From positions 1 through 21,377 of the IMG/VR virus record IMGVR_UViG_3300033148_002478: DNA of 21,377 nucleotides; one strand, written 5' to 3'. A model generated the notes under the pieces. It was not told where the DNA came from and did not search any database. It saw nothing but the letters and a program-made list of their open reading frames with translations. The position numbers were made by a program, and so were the translations under genes. Numbering within the stretch: the first letter of the stretch is position 1; every line of letters starts with the position of its first letter. Below, piece by piece: positions 1 through 6,732 of the stretch. The stretch comes from a virus.

Positions 1-1
1 G

Positions 2-103
2 TATAACGGAGATGAACGCCGCCTTTTGTGTATAAAAGGCGATCGAATAGCTCAGGCTGTGGTTAATCTAATACCTAAGATCGATCTAAAAGAAATTCTA
101 TGA
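2..103 (+). CDS. 3' end of an upstream gene, product unknown
   Basis: An open frame enters from the left edge and ends at a TGA at 101-103. The visible 33 residues end in IPKIDLKEIL. The stop overlaps the ATG of the terminase ATPase gene as ATGA, so the two are probably translationally coupled. Too little is left to recognise a family. A small terminase subunit is a common neighbour here, but nothing in the residues shows it. Confidence 0.55.
   Translation, partial: YNGDERRLLCIKGDRIAQAVVNLIPKIDLKEIL
20..41 (+). repeat. Perfect 8-bp inverted repeat (hairpin) inside the upstream gene
   Basis: CGCCTTTT at 20-27 pairs exactly with AAAAGGCG at 34-41 around a 6-base loop. It lies inside the reading frame of the partial upstream gene, about 60 bases before the terminase start. 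There is no T-run after it, so it is not a classical terminator. It may be chance, or an RNA structure affecting the following gene. Confidence 0.4.
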
Positions 104-1038
104 AAGATCTTTTTGCAGAATTACTGGAGACAGATTCCGAATTCCAAGACTTACTGGAATTAATCCAGTCGAAACCTTTAGACGAAAAAGACATGTACAT
201 AAATCTTCTGTACGATCTACATCACGATAGAGCTCAGGTGGATATGGATACTTTCCTCTTCGATAAGGATTTTATGGGGATCAAACCAAACCAAATACAT
301 GCGAAAATCCGAGAACTGTTATGGATAATCGATGATCCTGCAGTAAGAGAGGTTTTCATAGTTGCTGGAAAGGGTTCTGGTAAAAGTACTCTAGTGGGTC
401 TTGCTCAAGCAAAAGCTTTATATAACCTATTATGTTATGTAGATCCTGCTGCTTATTTCGGATTAATGCAGGGTACCTTTATTGTCTTGATTAACATGAG
501 TATTTCCGCACCTCAAGCCCTGAACGTTATCTTCAAGAGGTTTATTTCCTACATACAGCGGATTAAACAATTTCAAAAAGTATCTAAACGTCAATTCGTT
601 AAATATAAGGAGATTAAGGAGGGGGCAAAGGAAACTCTAAGGGAGTATAAAGGAGGTGATATTGACACTGAATTTTTTTCAGAAAGTGTAGGTACTCTAG
701 AATTCACTGATAAGAGTATCATGTGTCTATCTGGTCATTCCAAATTCAGCTCTTTTTTTGGCTATGATACTTTTTTTGGTTCTATTGATGAAATGAGCTG
801 GTTCAAGACTGGTAGTAAAAAACCTACAGGTGATCTAGATAACGACGACATCGCTGGTGAAATTTATCAGGGCCTAGTTTCGGCGGGTAAAACTCGTTTC
901 CCTCATCACTATACGGTAATAGGTATTTCCTCTCCTCGTTCAAAAAAAGATGATCTTTTATGGGAGAAAGTTCAGGCTATAAAGGAAAACGGAGAGGAGA
1001 TTCGTCTGGACTTAGATGCCCCTCAATTAATAATCTAA
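100..1038 (+). CDS. terL: Large terminase, N-terminal ATPase part (packaging motor)
   Basis: 312 residues that form the ATPase half of a tailed-phage large terminase, which uses ATP to pump DNA into the prohead through the portal. Visible motifs are Walker A GKGSGKST at 90-97, Walker B with the catalytic Glu in GSIDEMSW at 227-234 (D230, E231), and the coupling motif GISSPR at 275-280. The protein stops soon after motif III, before the nuclease domain that intact TerL proteins carry. The missing part is encoded 2.7 kb downstream, from 3771. The start overlaps the upstream stop (ATGA) and has only a weak Shine-Dalgarno, which suggests coupling. The last dozen residues (LDLDAPQLII) look like a tail peculiar to the split form. 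The family is certain; whether the half is functional alone is not known. Confidence 0.9.
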   Translation: MKDLFAELLETDSEFQDLLELIQSKPLDEKDMYINLLYDLHHDRAQVDMDTFLFDKDFMGIKPNQIHAKIRELLWIIDDPAVREVFIVAGKGSGKSTLVGLAQAKALYNLLCYVDPAAYFGLMQGTFIVLINMSISAPQALNVIFKRFISYIQRIKQFQKVSKRQFVKYKEIKEGAKETLREYKGGDIDTEFFSESVGTLEFTDKSIMCLSGHSKFSSFFGYDTFFGSIDEMSWFKTGSKKPTGDLDNDDIAGEIYQGLVSAGKTRFPHHYTVIGISSPRSKKDDLLWEKVQAIKENGEEIRLDLDAPQLII

Positions 1039-1039
1039 T

Positions 1040-1051
1040 TTATATAATTAT
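1040..1051 (+). promoter_or_regulatory. Putative phage late promoter, copy 1
   Basis: TTATATAATTAT lies directly after the terminase ATPase gene and 45 bases before the ATG at 1085. It is the first of five similar motifs, each at the head of a gene block (others at 5351, 9660, 12833 and 18178). No -35 hexamer is apparent. Calling it a promoter is inference from recurrence and position. Confidence 0.5.
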
Positions 1052-1084
1052 ACTGAACATTAACTTTTATTCAGGAGGTCTTTC

Positions 1085-1333
1085 ATGGAATTTCTAATAA
1101 GAATAGCCTGTAGATTTTATGCAAGATGGTCTAGGGTTTTCAACAAAATCGAGCGTAAATTATATATAGAAATACACCTCCAAAAACATGACCAAAGAAC
1201 TTATCCCACTGTGGCATGGTCCGCCTACCTAGAAAACAAGCACATAAAATGGAAGAAAGATAAATGGTGGATGGGTTGGGGTTCAAAGGTCTATGGTCCC
1301 TCAAATACGATAAACCTCCTTTTCATATCATAG
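1085..1333 (+). CDS. Unknown protein, N-terminal part of a frameshifted gene
   Basis: 82 residues with a good start: AGGAGG lies a few bases before the ATG. The protein is basic and aromatic (IERKLYIEIHLQ near residues 22-33, then WKKDKWWMGWG near 56-66). After about residue 66 the reading continues more convincingly in the -1 frame of the next entry, and the last ~16 residues here look like out-of-frame read-through. Loss of one G from the GGGG run at about 1278-1281 would explain this. The joined protein would be about 153 residues. No family recognised. Confidence 0.5.
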   Translation: MEFLIRIACRFYARWSRVFNKIERKLYIEIHLQKHDQRTYPTVAWSAYLENKHIKWKKDKWWMGWGSKVYGPSNTINLLFIS

Positions 1334-1545
1334 CGGTCTACATAGACCATAACGGTAGATATGTTACCATTTCAAATCAACATATCTTCTTCCATCGCAG
1401 CCTAGATAAAATGGTACGTCATTATGATAATAGATACAAGGATGGTAATCATGTCCGATACCTATGTGTGTTCGACCTGCTAAAAGATGATGTCTACTTT
1501 AACAAGATAATTGACTGTAAAAAAGAAGGGGTGTATCATGGTTGA
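1264..1545 (+). CDS. Unknown protein, C-terminal part of a frameshifted gene
   Basis: 93-residue frame that overlaps the end of the preceding fragment in the -1 frame. From about residue 7 onward (FKGLWSLKYDKPPFHIIAVY) it reads as the natural continuation of that fragment, with a strand-rich stretch followed by a charged helix. Its own ATG at 1264 has no convincing ribosome binding site, so it is unlikely to be an independent gene. The stop overlaps the start of the membrane protein at 1538. No family recognised. Confidence 0.45.
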   Translation: MVDGLGFKGLWSLKYDKPPFHIIAVYIDHNGRYVTISNQHIFFHRSLDKMVRHYDNRYKDGNHVRYLCVFDLLKDDVYFNKIIDCKKEGVYHG

Positions 1546-1834
1546 ATTACTTAATGTATTGCAAAAAATGGATGCGGGTGTTATTTTCATAGTGATTATG
1601 TCTAGCCGGATACTAAAGATCTCCGTGATTAAAAAAAGATTAAAAGCAAAATTTTTAGTCCCTCTTGTGCTTTCAGTTATAGTTGCTGTATTCCTACACT
1701 ACAGTGAAGGAATACAGCTGGTAATCAATCAATCTGTTAAGTATGCTGGTACAAGTATGGTAATATATGAGATATGGAAAAATTTTATAAAGCGTTTTAA
1801 AACAAAACAAACCGGAGGTATCAATGGGAAATAA
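1538..1834 (+). CDS. Small membrane protein, possible holin
   Basis: 98 residues starting at the ATG at 1538, preceded by GAAGGGGTG; a TTG start at 1511 is possible in frame but lacks a comparable site. Two hydrophobic segments are clear (about residues 13-31, AGVIFIVIMSSRI..., and about 43-60, FLVPLVLSVIVAVFLHYS), with a weaker third near 65-85. A basic tail (KNFIKRFKTKQ) follows. Size, multiple membrane segments and charged C-terminus fit a phage holin, which would let the endolysin reach the cell wall. No holin family signature was recognised, so this is inference. It overlaps the genes on both sides, showing tight coupling. Confidence 0.5.
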   Translation: MVELLNVLQKMDAGVIFIVIMSSRILKISVIKKRLKAKFLVPLVLSVIVAVFLHYSEGIQLVINQSVKYAGTSMVIYEIWKNFIKRFKTKQTGGINGK

Positions 1835-3734
1835 GGGAAAAACAGCCATCAAAGGTGGATTACTCTATAGACAGGCTGCTGACGTAACCTATAAGGGTTC
1901 AGAAGCATCTTTAAGTGTTGCTCTAAATCATTGTACGAAATGGCAAACTATTATGTCAAAAATGAATGAGTCTGCTAGAATACTAAATACTCTTTCAGAG
2001 CAAGCGATCGCTTCTGAGACTCAAGCAAAAGCTTTTGTAAGCCTAATGAGTATGACGGATAAGAGTAGTGATCTTTATAGTGCCGTACAAAATCTATTAC
2101 AGATGATACAGGCCTTCGGTCAGATGGCTAAATCCGAAGTGGCTGCCAAAGAGATTGTTATGAATGTATTTAAACATCGAAAAACTCTAGGGGGTGAAAA
2201 ACTTGCCGACCTTGACGAAATTCTAGCTCAATTAGAGGCAAAAAACGAGGCTCTAACACTCAAATTCAAGGTAAGTGAGGGTAAGCCCGGGGAGGCTGAA
2301 GTTCAGCTTCAGGTTCGAAAAAAGCAAAAAACAACTCCTTACCAGGCTAAGAGAACTCAGATGCTAAGCACTGCACTGGATTTCATAAAAGATGAGATAT
2401 CAGAAGCTGGGAGAAGCTACAAATCGGCTGTGAACGCTATTCTTCAGTTAACAGAATTCTTGGACATGGTAAACTCTTTCTCAAAAACAAAACCAAAGTC
2501 AGAAGAAAGAGACCTCCTTCAAGGGCAGATGGAAACTCACCCACTATGGGATAAGTTTCAAGAACAGGTTTCTTTCCCTGAACAGGCAGAATCTTTTGAG
2601 TATACCATGGACGTGAAATCATCCGATCACAAGGTCATGTCTGAATTCCTCAACTTCGTGACAAAAGCTGCTCTAAATATTGTAGCTGACGCAATTACAG
2701 GAGATATTAACGAGCCTGTGGCTTATATGGATAATTGGGTCATTGAACTTGGGGATGGTATCGTAGAGGGTTCAGACCTGCTTCTTGAAGCTGCAGAAGA
2801 AGAGGCTCCCGCAGAAGAGAAAAAACCTTTCATGGAGAAAGTGAAAGAGAAAGGAAAAGAATATTTAGGGAAAGCAAAAGAATTTGCAGAAGGTCTGGCT
2901 CCTGAGCCTATGCCTATAGCAGCGTCTAAAAGAGGAGGAATAAAAAGAATGGCAAATTATGATAACGAGAGAGCTTACATAGAGTATTTAGATGAAATTG
3001 GTACAAGTATACTTAGTGGCTACTCAGCTTCTCAAGTGATGAAGGAAGCGGATGAGCCTATGTACAGAGAGGGCTTAGCTAATTGGTTTGACATGGAAAT
3101 TAGAGATGGTAGAATTTCAGAAGAAGCTGATGACGCTGATGACGCTGACGACTATATAGATCAGTACGATGATTTCCTAGATGAAGTATATCCAGAGGGT
3201 TCTGAATGGGGTTTTATCTCCAGTCCGGGGCATACACTAAAAGAGGTAGACCCTGACGCGTTCAGGGTCGGTATGGGTGACTGGGAATCTGAAATGGGTG
3301 AGGATGTTTCAGAAATACTAGCGGATGTTAGAGGTTCCGTGGACGCCTATAACGAAAATGTAAATGATGAATCTTATATGAAACTTTTAACAGCGGATGA
3401 GAGGTATGATTGGCTTATAGTTGCCAATGACGATCTCGAGAGTGAGGTAAGTCAATATCTTGAAGCATTAGGAGCTCAAGATATTTATGGAGAACTGGAA
3501 TTAGATGGAGGTCCTACCGAATTTACAGAATTCTTCAACACCTATGTGGCTCCGAAATTAGAGAAAATAGGTCATGATATACAGGCAAAAAAGAAAAGTA
3601 AAGCCTGTGAACAACCAAAAGATAATCCTAAAGAGGTTAACATGGGCGACAAGGAGCCCCGAGACATAGAAAAAAGAGATTCAGATAAGGGTTCAGCTCT
3701 TAAAAAACCTAAAGTAATGAGAAGAAAAAAATAA
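1824..3734 (+). CDS. Large unknown protein, probable virion or core protein
   Basis: 636 residues, start supported by GGAGGT a few bases before the ATG. The N-terminal ~370 residues are largely helical, with a long charged stretch rich in E, K and Q; a Glu/Lys-rich linker near 325-360 leads to PIAASKRGG (364-372). The C-terminal part is strongly acidic, contains an ADDADDADD tract (435-443), and has two similar units at about 388-426 and 451-491. It ends in a Lys-rich tail. A strong internal ribosome binding site precedes Met376, so a separate 261-residue C-terminal product is possible. The gene sits between the two parts of the terminase. No homologous family recognised. A head core, scaffold or injected protein is plausible from size and composition only. 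Confidence 0.6.
   Translation: MGNKGKTAIKGGLLYRQAADVTYKGSEASLSVALNHCTKWQTIMSKMNESARILNTLSEQAIASETQAKAFVSLMSMTDKSSDLYSAVQNLLQMIQAFGQMAKSEVAAKEIVMNVFKHRKTLGGEKLADLDEILAQLEAKNEALTLKFKVSEGKPGEAEVQLQVRKKQKTTPYQAKRTQMLSTALDFIKDEISEAGRSYKSAVNAILQLTEFLDMVNSFSKTKPKSEERDLLQGQMETHPLWDKFQEQVSFPEQAESFEYTMDVKSSDHKVMSEFLNFVTKAALNIVADAITGDINEPVAYMDNWVIELGDGIVEGSDLLLEAAEEEAPAEEKKPFMEKVKEKGKEYLGKAKEFAEGLAPEPMPIAASKRGGIKRMANYDNERAYIEYLDEIGTSILSGYSASQVMKEADEPMYREGLANWFDMEIRDGRISEEADDADDADDYIDQYDDFLDEVYPEGSEWGFISSPGHTLKEVDPDAFRVGMGDWESEMGEDVSEILADVRGSVDAYNENVNDESYMKLLTADERYDWLIVANDDLESEVSQYLEALGAQDIYGELELDGGPTEFTEFFNTYVAPKLEKIGHDIQAKKKSKACEQPKDNPKEVNMGDKEPRDIEKRDSDKGSALKKPKVMRRKK
2933..2951 (+). promoter_or_regulatory. 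Internal ribosome binding site and start codon in the 636-residue gene
   Basis: A perfect AGGAGG at 2933-2938 is followed, 10 bases later, by an in-frame ATG at 2949 (Met376). The position falls exactly at the border between the helical N-terminal region and the acidic repeat region. Nested in-frame starts of this kind are known in phage head genes (for example lambda C/Nu3). Use of this start is inference. Confidence 0.45.
3126..3152 (+). repeat. Three tandem 9-base units encoding ADD-ADD-ADD
   Basis: GCTGATGAC occurs twice, followed by GCTGACGAC with one base changed. It encodes three Ala-Asp-Asp units between the two larger protein repeats of the 636-residue protein. A replication-slippage origin is likely. 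Confidence 0.7.
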
Positions 3735-3770
3735 AACACCGTCACTCTATCGAATTAATGAGGCTGATAA

Positions 3771-4028
3771 ATGCAAAACACCCCCGAAATAGCCATACGA
3801 GGACTTCCATTCAAGATCTACTTCAGAAGATTAAATCCAAACAGCCCTATACATAAAGCGGAATATCAAGTTGGCGTTCACGGAGCTACTTGGGAATTTC
3901 AAGACAGTGACCCTGAGATATTTGCACCTGATTTTGAAGAGAACCCAATAAAGGCCGCCAGAGATATAGGTGGTGATCCTCCAGAAACCTCTGGCAATGC
4001 CCTACCCAATCCAGAGATCATAGACTAA
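3771..4028 (+). CDS. terL: Large terminase, middle (linker) fragment
   Basis: 85 residues that correspond to the stretch of a large terminase between motif III and the nuclease domain. The recognisable section is HGATWEF (about 39-45), then an acidic segment, then PIKAARDIGGDPPE (about 59-72); such ATWE ... RD.G..PP patterns are typical of this region. The start is supported by GAGG eight bases before the ATG, the same style as other genes here, and an in-frame TAA sits immediately before the ATG. The fragment ends at TAA 4026-4028. Beyond it the same frame stays open to 5348 and encodes the nuclease domain, so the two ORFs are one broken or read-through gene. The ATPase half is at 100-1038. 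Confidence 0.75.
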   Translation: MQNTPEIAIRGLPFKIYFRRLNPNSPIHKAEYQVGVHGATWEFQDSDPEIFAPDFEENPIKAARDIGGDPPETSGNALPNPEIID

Positions 4029-4039
4029 AAAAAAAAAAA
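4026..4039 (+). other. In-frame TAA at the head of a 13-A run, interrupting the terminase
   Basis: The stop TAA (4026-4028) is the beginning of T followed by 13 A. After it, the same frame continues without another stop to 5348. A length error in the A-run alone cannot explain the stop, because the frames before and after it agree; a base substitution, real read-through, or a real mutation is needed. TAA ends most other genes in this window, so reassignment of TAA is unlikely. Confidence 0.7.
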
Positions 4040-4181
4040 CAGAGAGGATCCTGTAGACCGTAAGCTAAATAAGTTTGGCTGGGTTATTCCCCCTCTAAAA
4101 GAATGGTTTGTAGGTGACGATAGGTTTAGTTATTATCTTCACTTTGACCTTTCAAAATCAGGAGATCAGACGGGGGTCGGT

Positions 4182-5348
4182 ATGGTGCATTATGATTTTG
4201 AAAACTCAGAGTATTTTGCGGATTTAATAATGAACATCCCTGTATCTAAAGACTGGAACCTGAAATTCAGAACCGTCGTAAATATGATAGATATTCTGAT
4301 TGAAAGAGGTTTCCATATCGCAAGGGTTACATTCGATGGGTGGCAGTCTTTAAACATCATACAGCAGATGAATGAAAAAGGACTAGTCTCTGAAGTATAC
4401 TCCGTTGATAGGGGGACTGAAGCTTATGATACTTTAATTTCAACCATTCTCCAGAAACGCCTTAACTACTACAAGCAGGTCGTTTTCATTACGGAATTGA
4501 AAGAAATTCAACTGATAGGAAATCGTTATGATCATCCACCAAAGGGATCAAAAGATGTTTCAGATGGCGTTGCTGGAGCCCTATCTAATTGTGTGAAAAA
4601 CACAACTCATGCCGCATTTAAATTCGAAGACATTAAACATCTTTTTAGTTTGGATTATAATCTTAAAAACTTCTTCGAGGTAAGTGAGGAAGGGTTTAGA
4701 TGGATCAAACCTAAGATCAAATACGGTATACCTCATTCCGTCTACATAGATGGTATAGAAGACTCTTTAATTATTGTGCATGGGTTCCAAGATAAAGAGG
4801 ATTTCACTATAGACTATGTCCAGACTGTACCTGACTTTGACGATGCTAAAATAAAAGAACTGGCTTTTCTTGTAACAAACCTAGAAGCTAATTTTGTTTC
4901 CGTGGGGCTCAACACTTCTTTTCGAGTCGTAGATGCCTTGCGAAAAGCCAACATACGCACTGTCTCAGGGGACATGAATCGTTTAGATACTGTTCAAAAC
5001 AAGGGGATTAGAATACTAAGGTCCCAAGCAAGAGAGGCCGTAACTTCCTTCATTTCGCAGGTCAAACAGAAAAATATCCGTCTAGTGGATGAGCGTTTAG
5101 TATTTCAACAGATCTCAGAACTAAATGTCGCAAAATTCAATCAAAAACCTGTAGCAGTTGCCCTATCTATGTGGCTGCATTACATGATGCAGGACGCTAA
5201 AAATCGCATAGGAGAGGGTCCAAGGCCTATTGCTGCCGCAGGTCGAGGTGGTTTCCTAGGTTCCAGTGTTCTTAAACCTAATGCAGTTCAATCCGAACAG
5301 CCTAAAATATCTCAGAAAAAACGCCCAAGGCCTAAACTACGGCGTTAA
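4182..5348 (+). CDS. terL: Large terminase, C-terminal endonuclease part
   Basis: The nuclease domain of the large terminase, which cuts concatemeric DNA at the start and end of packaging. The only ATG after the upstream TAA is at 4182, but clear terminase sequence begins at about 4041 and includes the first catalytic Asp (codon 4146-4148, in HFDLSKSGDQTG). The other acidic residues are Asp in TFDGWQS (codon 4335-4337) and the Asp residues of KDVSDGVAGA (codons 4554 and 4563). Translation from 4182 alone would lose the first Asp. After the nuclease domain comes a further ~160-residue segment (about 4728-5200) that resembles a second, degenerate copy of the same fold, then a basic tail beginning PIAAAGRGG. 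Together with the fragments at 100-1038 and 3771-4028 it would make a TerL of roughly 836 residues. Confidence 0.85.
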   Translation: MVHYDFENSEYFADLIMNIPVSKDWNLKFRTVVNMIDILIERGFHIARVTFDGWQSLNIIQQMNEKGLVSEVYSVDRGTEAYDTLISTILQKRLNYYKQVVFITELKEIQLIGNRYDHPPKGSKDVSDGVAGALSNCVKNTTHAAFKFEDIKHLFSLDYNLKNFFEVSEEGFRWIKPKIKYGIPHSVYIDGIEDSLIIVHGFQDKEDFTIDYVQTVPDFDDAKIKELAFLVTNLEANFVSVGLNTSFRVVDALRKANIRTVSGDMNRLDTVQNKGIRILRSQAREAVTSFISQVKQKNIRLVDERLVFQQISELNVAKFNQKPVAVALSMWLHYMMQDAKNRIGEGPRPIAAAGRGGFLGSSVLKPNAVQSEQPKISQKKRPRPKLRR

Positions 5349-5350
5349 TG

Positions 5351-5362
5351 TTATATAATATG
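5351..5362 (+). promoter_or_regulatory. Putative phage late promoter, copy 2
   Basis: TTATATAATATG lies just after the terminase stop and 37 bases before the ATG at 5388. It differs from copy 4 (12833) only in the last base. Confidence 0.55.
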
Positions 5363-5387
5363 TAGATAATTTAAACTGGAGGTCATC

Positions 5388-5633
5388 ATGGATTCATTAA
5401 CAAAAGAGCTGAAGGCATTTATTGAGGATATGGAAAATCCGGTTGCGGTGGACAATGGGGACGGAACTAGTAAAATTAAAAGTGGTGATGACTCCGTTGA
5501 TGTGGATGGTGTCTCCAACGAGTCCCTAGATGACTTTATGGCCCAATCTCATTATGGAGATCGGGTAGAGCATGGTAGGTTGAGACATAACCGCCAATTC
5601 GAAGTACGTGATAATACCTTATATATTAATTAA
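5388..5633 (+). CDS. Small acidic protein, unknown
   Basis: 81 residues, start supported by GGAGGT seven bases before the ATG. The protein is acidic, with a low-complexity Asp/Gly/Ser middle (DNGDGTSKIKSGDDSVDVDG) and a more ordered C-terminus rich in Arg and His (about 56-81). It is the first gene after promoter motif copy 2. No family recognised; a small structural or regulatory phage protein is possible. Confidence 0.6.
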   Translation: MDSLTKELKAFIEDMENPVAVDNGDGTSKIKSGDDSVDVDGVSNESLDDFMAQSHYGDRVEHGRLRHNRQFEVRDNTLYIN

Positions 5634-5649
5634 ATTGTGGAGGATATAG

Positions 5650-6399
5650 ATGAACATTATTGACCGTCCTGATATCACCTCGGTAGACTTCTTAGACTAC
5701 CTAAAGGGTCTAAAGGATTTTGCTCTTGTGATAAAAGAAGCTGCTGACGAGACTATTGAGCAGAATCAAATCATATCTGATAGGGTTACTGCCAAGATTA
5801 GTCGTAGAGCTAATCTTAGAAGGGAGTTACTGGGTAAAAAGCCTGTTGTGCAAGCCAAGAGACTTAAAAATGTGATTGCTATTAAGAAGAAAACTAATAA
5901 TGAATGGTATGTCTATGACCGTACAGGAAAGAAAAAACTAGGTGGTCCTTATGCTTCTGAAAAAGAAGCTGATAAAAGGATGACTCAGGTGGAGTCTTTC
6001 AAAAGCAACTCTAACAAAAAATCTTCTATAAAACCAGAATCAACTGAGTCTTATAAGCTCAAATCTTCTGATGTGTATGCCCTTAGTGGGTTCACATCTA
6101 AACTAGCTGCATGGGCAAAGCTCAACGGGGGTTCTAAGATAAGATCATATGCTCACTCTATTAATACGGGTATGCAACAGTTATCTAATATAACTAATGC
6201 ATCCTTAAAAACTGTAGCAGCAAGTGGTAGGTCTTTTTCTGGGTCAGATAGCTCTGCTTTAAGTATTGTAAAAGATGTACATACTTCTATAGACTCTCTG
6301 AAAAAAAGAGGGTTGGATGTTAAATCGGCGAAACTACTTGACGGTATAATCAATGACATCACAGGGGTCAAACGTATTTTAGCTATGCGAAATAATTAA
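5650..6399 (+). CDS. Unknown phage protein with a short W...GK.LG...A..R...VE.FK motif
   Basis: 249 residues, start supported by GGAGG upstream. The N-terminal ~60 residues are helical and charged. Residues 86-118 (from WYVYDRTGKKKLGG to RMTQVESFK) form a short motif seen, in my recollection, in many phage structural and accessory proteins, where it appears as a small beta-hairpin plus helix. The C-terminal half is Ser-rich and mostly helical. It sits between two small unknown genes. No enzymatic motif is seen. Confidence 0.6.
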   Translation: MNIIDRPDITSVDFLDYLKGLKDFALVIKEAADETIEQNQIISDRVTAKISRRANLRRELLGKKPVVQAKRLKNVIAIKKKTNNEWYVYDRTGKKKLGGPYASEKEADKRMTQVESFKSNSNKKSSIKPESTESYKLKSSDVYALSGFTSKLAAWAKLNGGSKIRSYAHSINTGMQQLSNITNASLKTVAASGRSFSGSDSSALSIVKDVHTSIDSLKKRGLDVKSAKLLDGIINDITGVKRILAMRNN

Positions 6400-6410
6400 G
6401 GAGGTTTACT

Positions 6411-6728
6411 ATGTTAAATGATAAAAGAATTATAGGTGGCTGGGGTGGTGCTACTTTTGTAGATAAGGATTCAATCAAAGTCATGTCTCCTATGGAAAAA
6501 CAAGAGCTGGTAAGCTCCTTCAACAAGGAATGCCTTATGGCTGCCAGCGATGCCCAAGATGTTGTTGATTTTGTTACAGATATGATCTACACCTTGAAAC
6601 AGACTCCTGTCAAGGTAGATTTAACCAAACTGCAAGCCGCTTTAGCGGAGGGTTCCATAGCTCCTAAAGATACTACCACTCTGGATTATACTGAGACGGG
6701 TCAATTTGAAACAACTGAAGAGGTGTAG
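6411..6728 (+). CDS. Small protein, unknown
   Basis: 105 residues, start supported by AAGGAGG just upstream. The N-terminus is glycine-rich (GGWGGATF, about 9-16), the middle is helical (about 27-65) and the end is acidic and threonine-rich. The stop is five bases before the endolysin start, so the two are likely co-translated. No family recognised. Confidence 0.6.
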   Translation: MLNDKRIIGGWGGATFVDKDSIKVMSPMEKQELVSSFNKECLMAASDAQDVVDFVTDMIYTLKQTPVKVDLTKLQAALAEGSIAPKDTTTLDYTETGQFETTEEV

Positions 6729-6732
6729 TATT

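Noticed and set aside
1264-1333. Programmed -1 ribosomal frameshift
   Set aside because: No X XXY YYZ slippery heptamer in the overlap and no obvious downstream stem; a single-base indel is simpler.
1000-3830. Intein in the terminase
   Set aside because: No Cys/Ser start with intein blocks, no terminal HN motif, and the frame is closed by stops on both sides.
1000-3870. Group I or group II intron splitting the terminase
   Set aside because: No recognisable intron core or homing endonuclease was seen, the inserted genes have their own ribosome binding sites and promoter-like motif, and the second part has its own start. Not excluded without RNA evidence.
4026-4028. Alternative genetic code (TAA as sense)
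   Set aside because: TAA ends most of the other genes in this window at sensible places, just before the next ribosome binding site.
6706-6732. TTG start for the endolysin (and similar TTG starts at 1511 and 8950)
   Set aside because: In each case an ATG slightly downstream has a proper Shine-Dalgarno and normal spacing, while the TTG has none.
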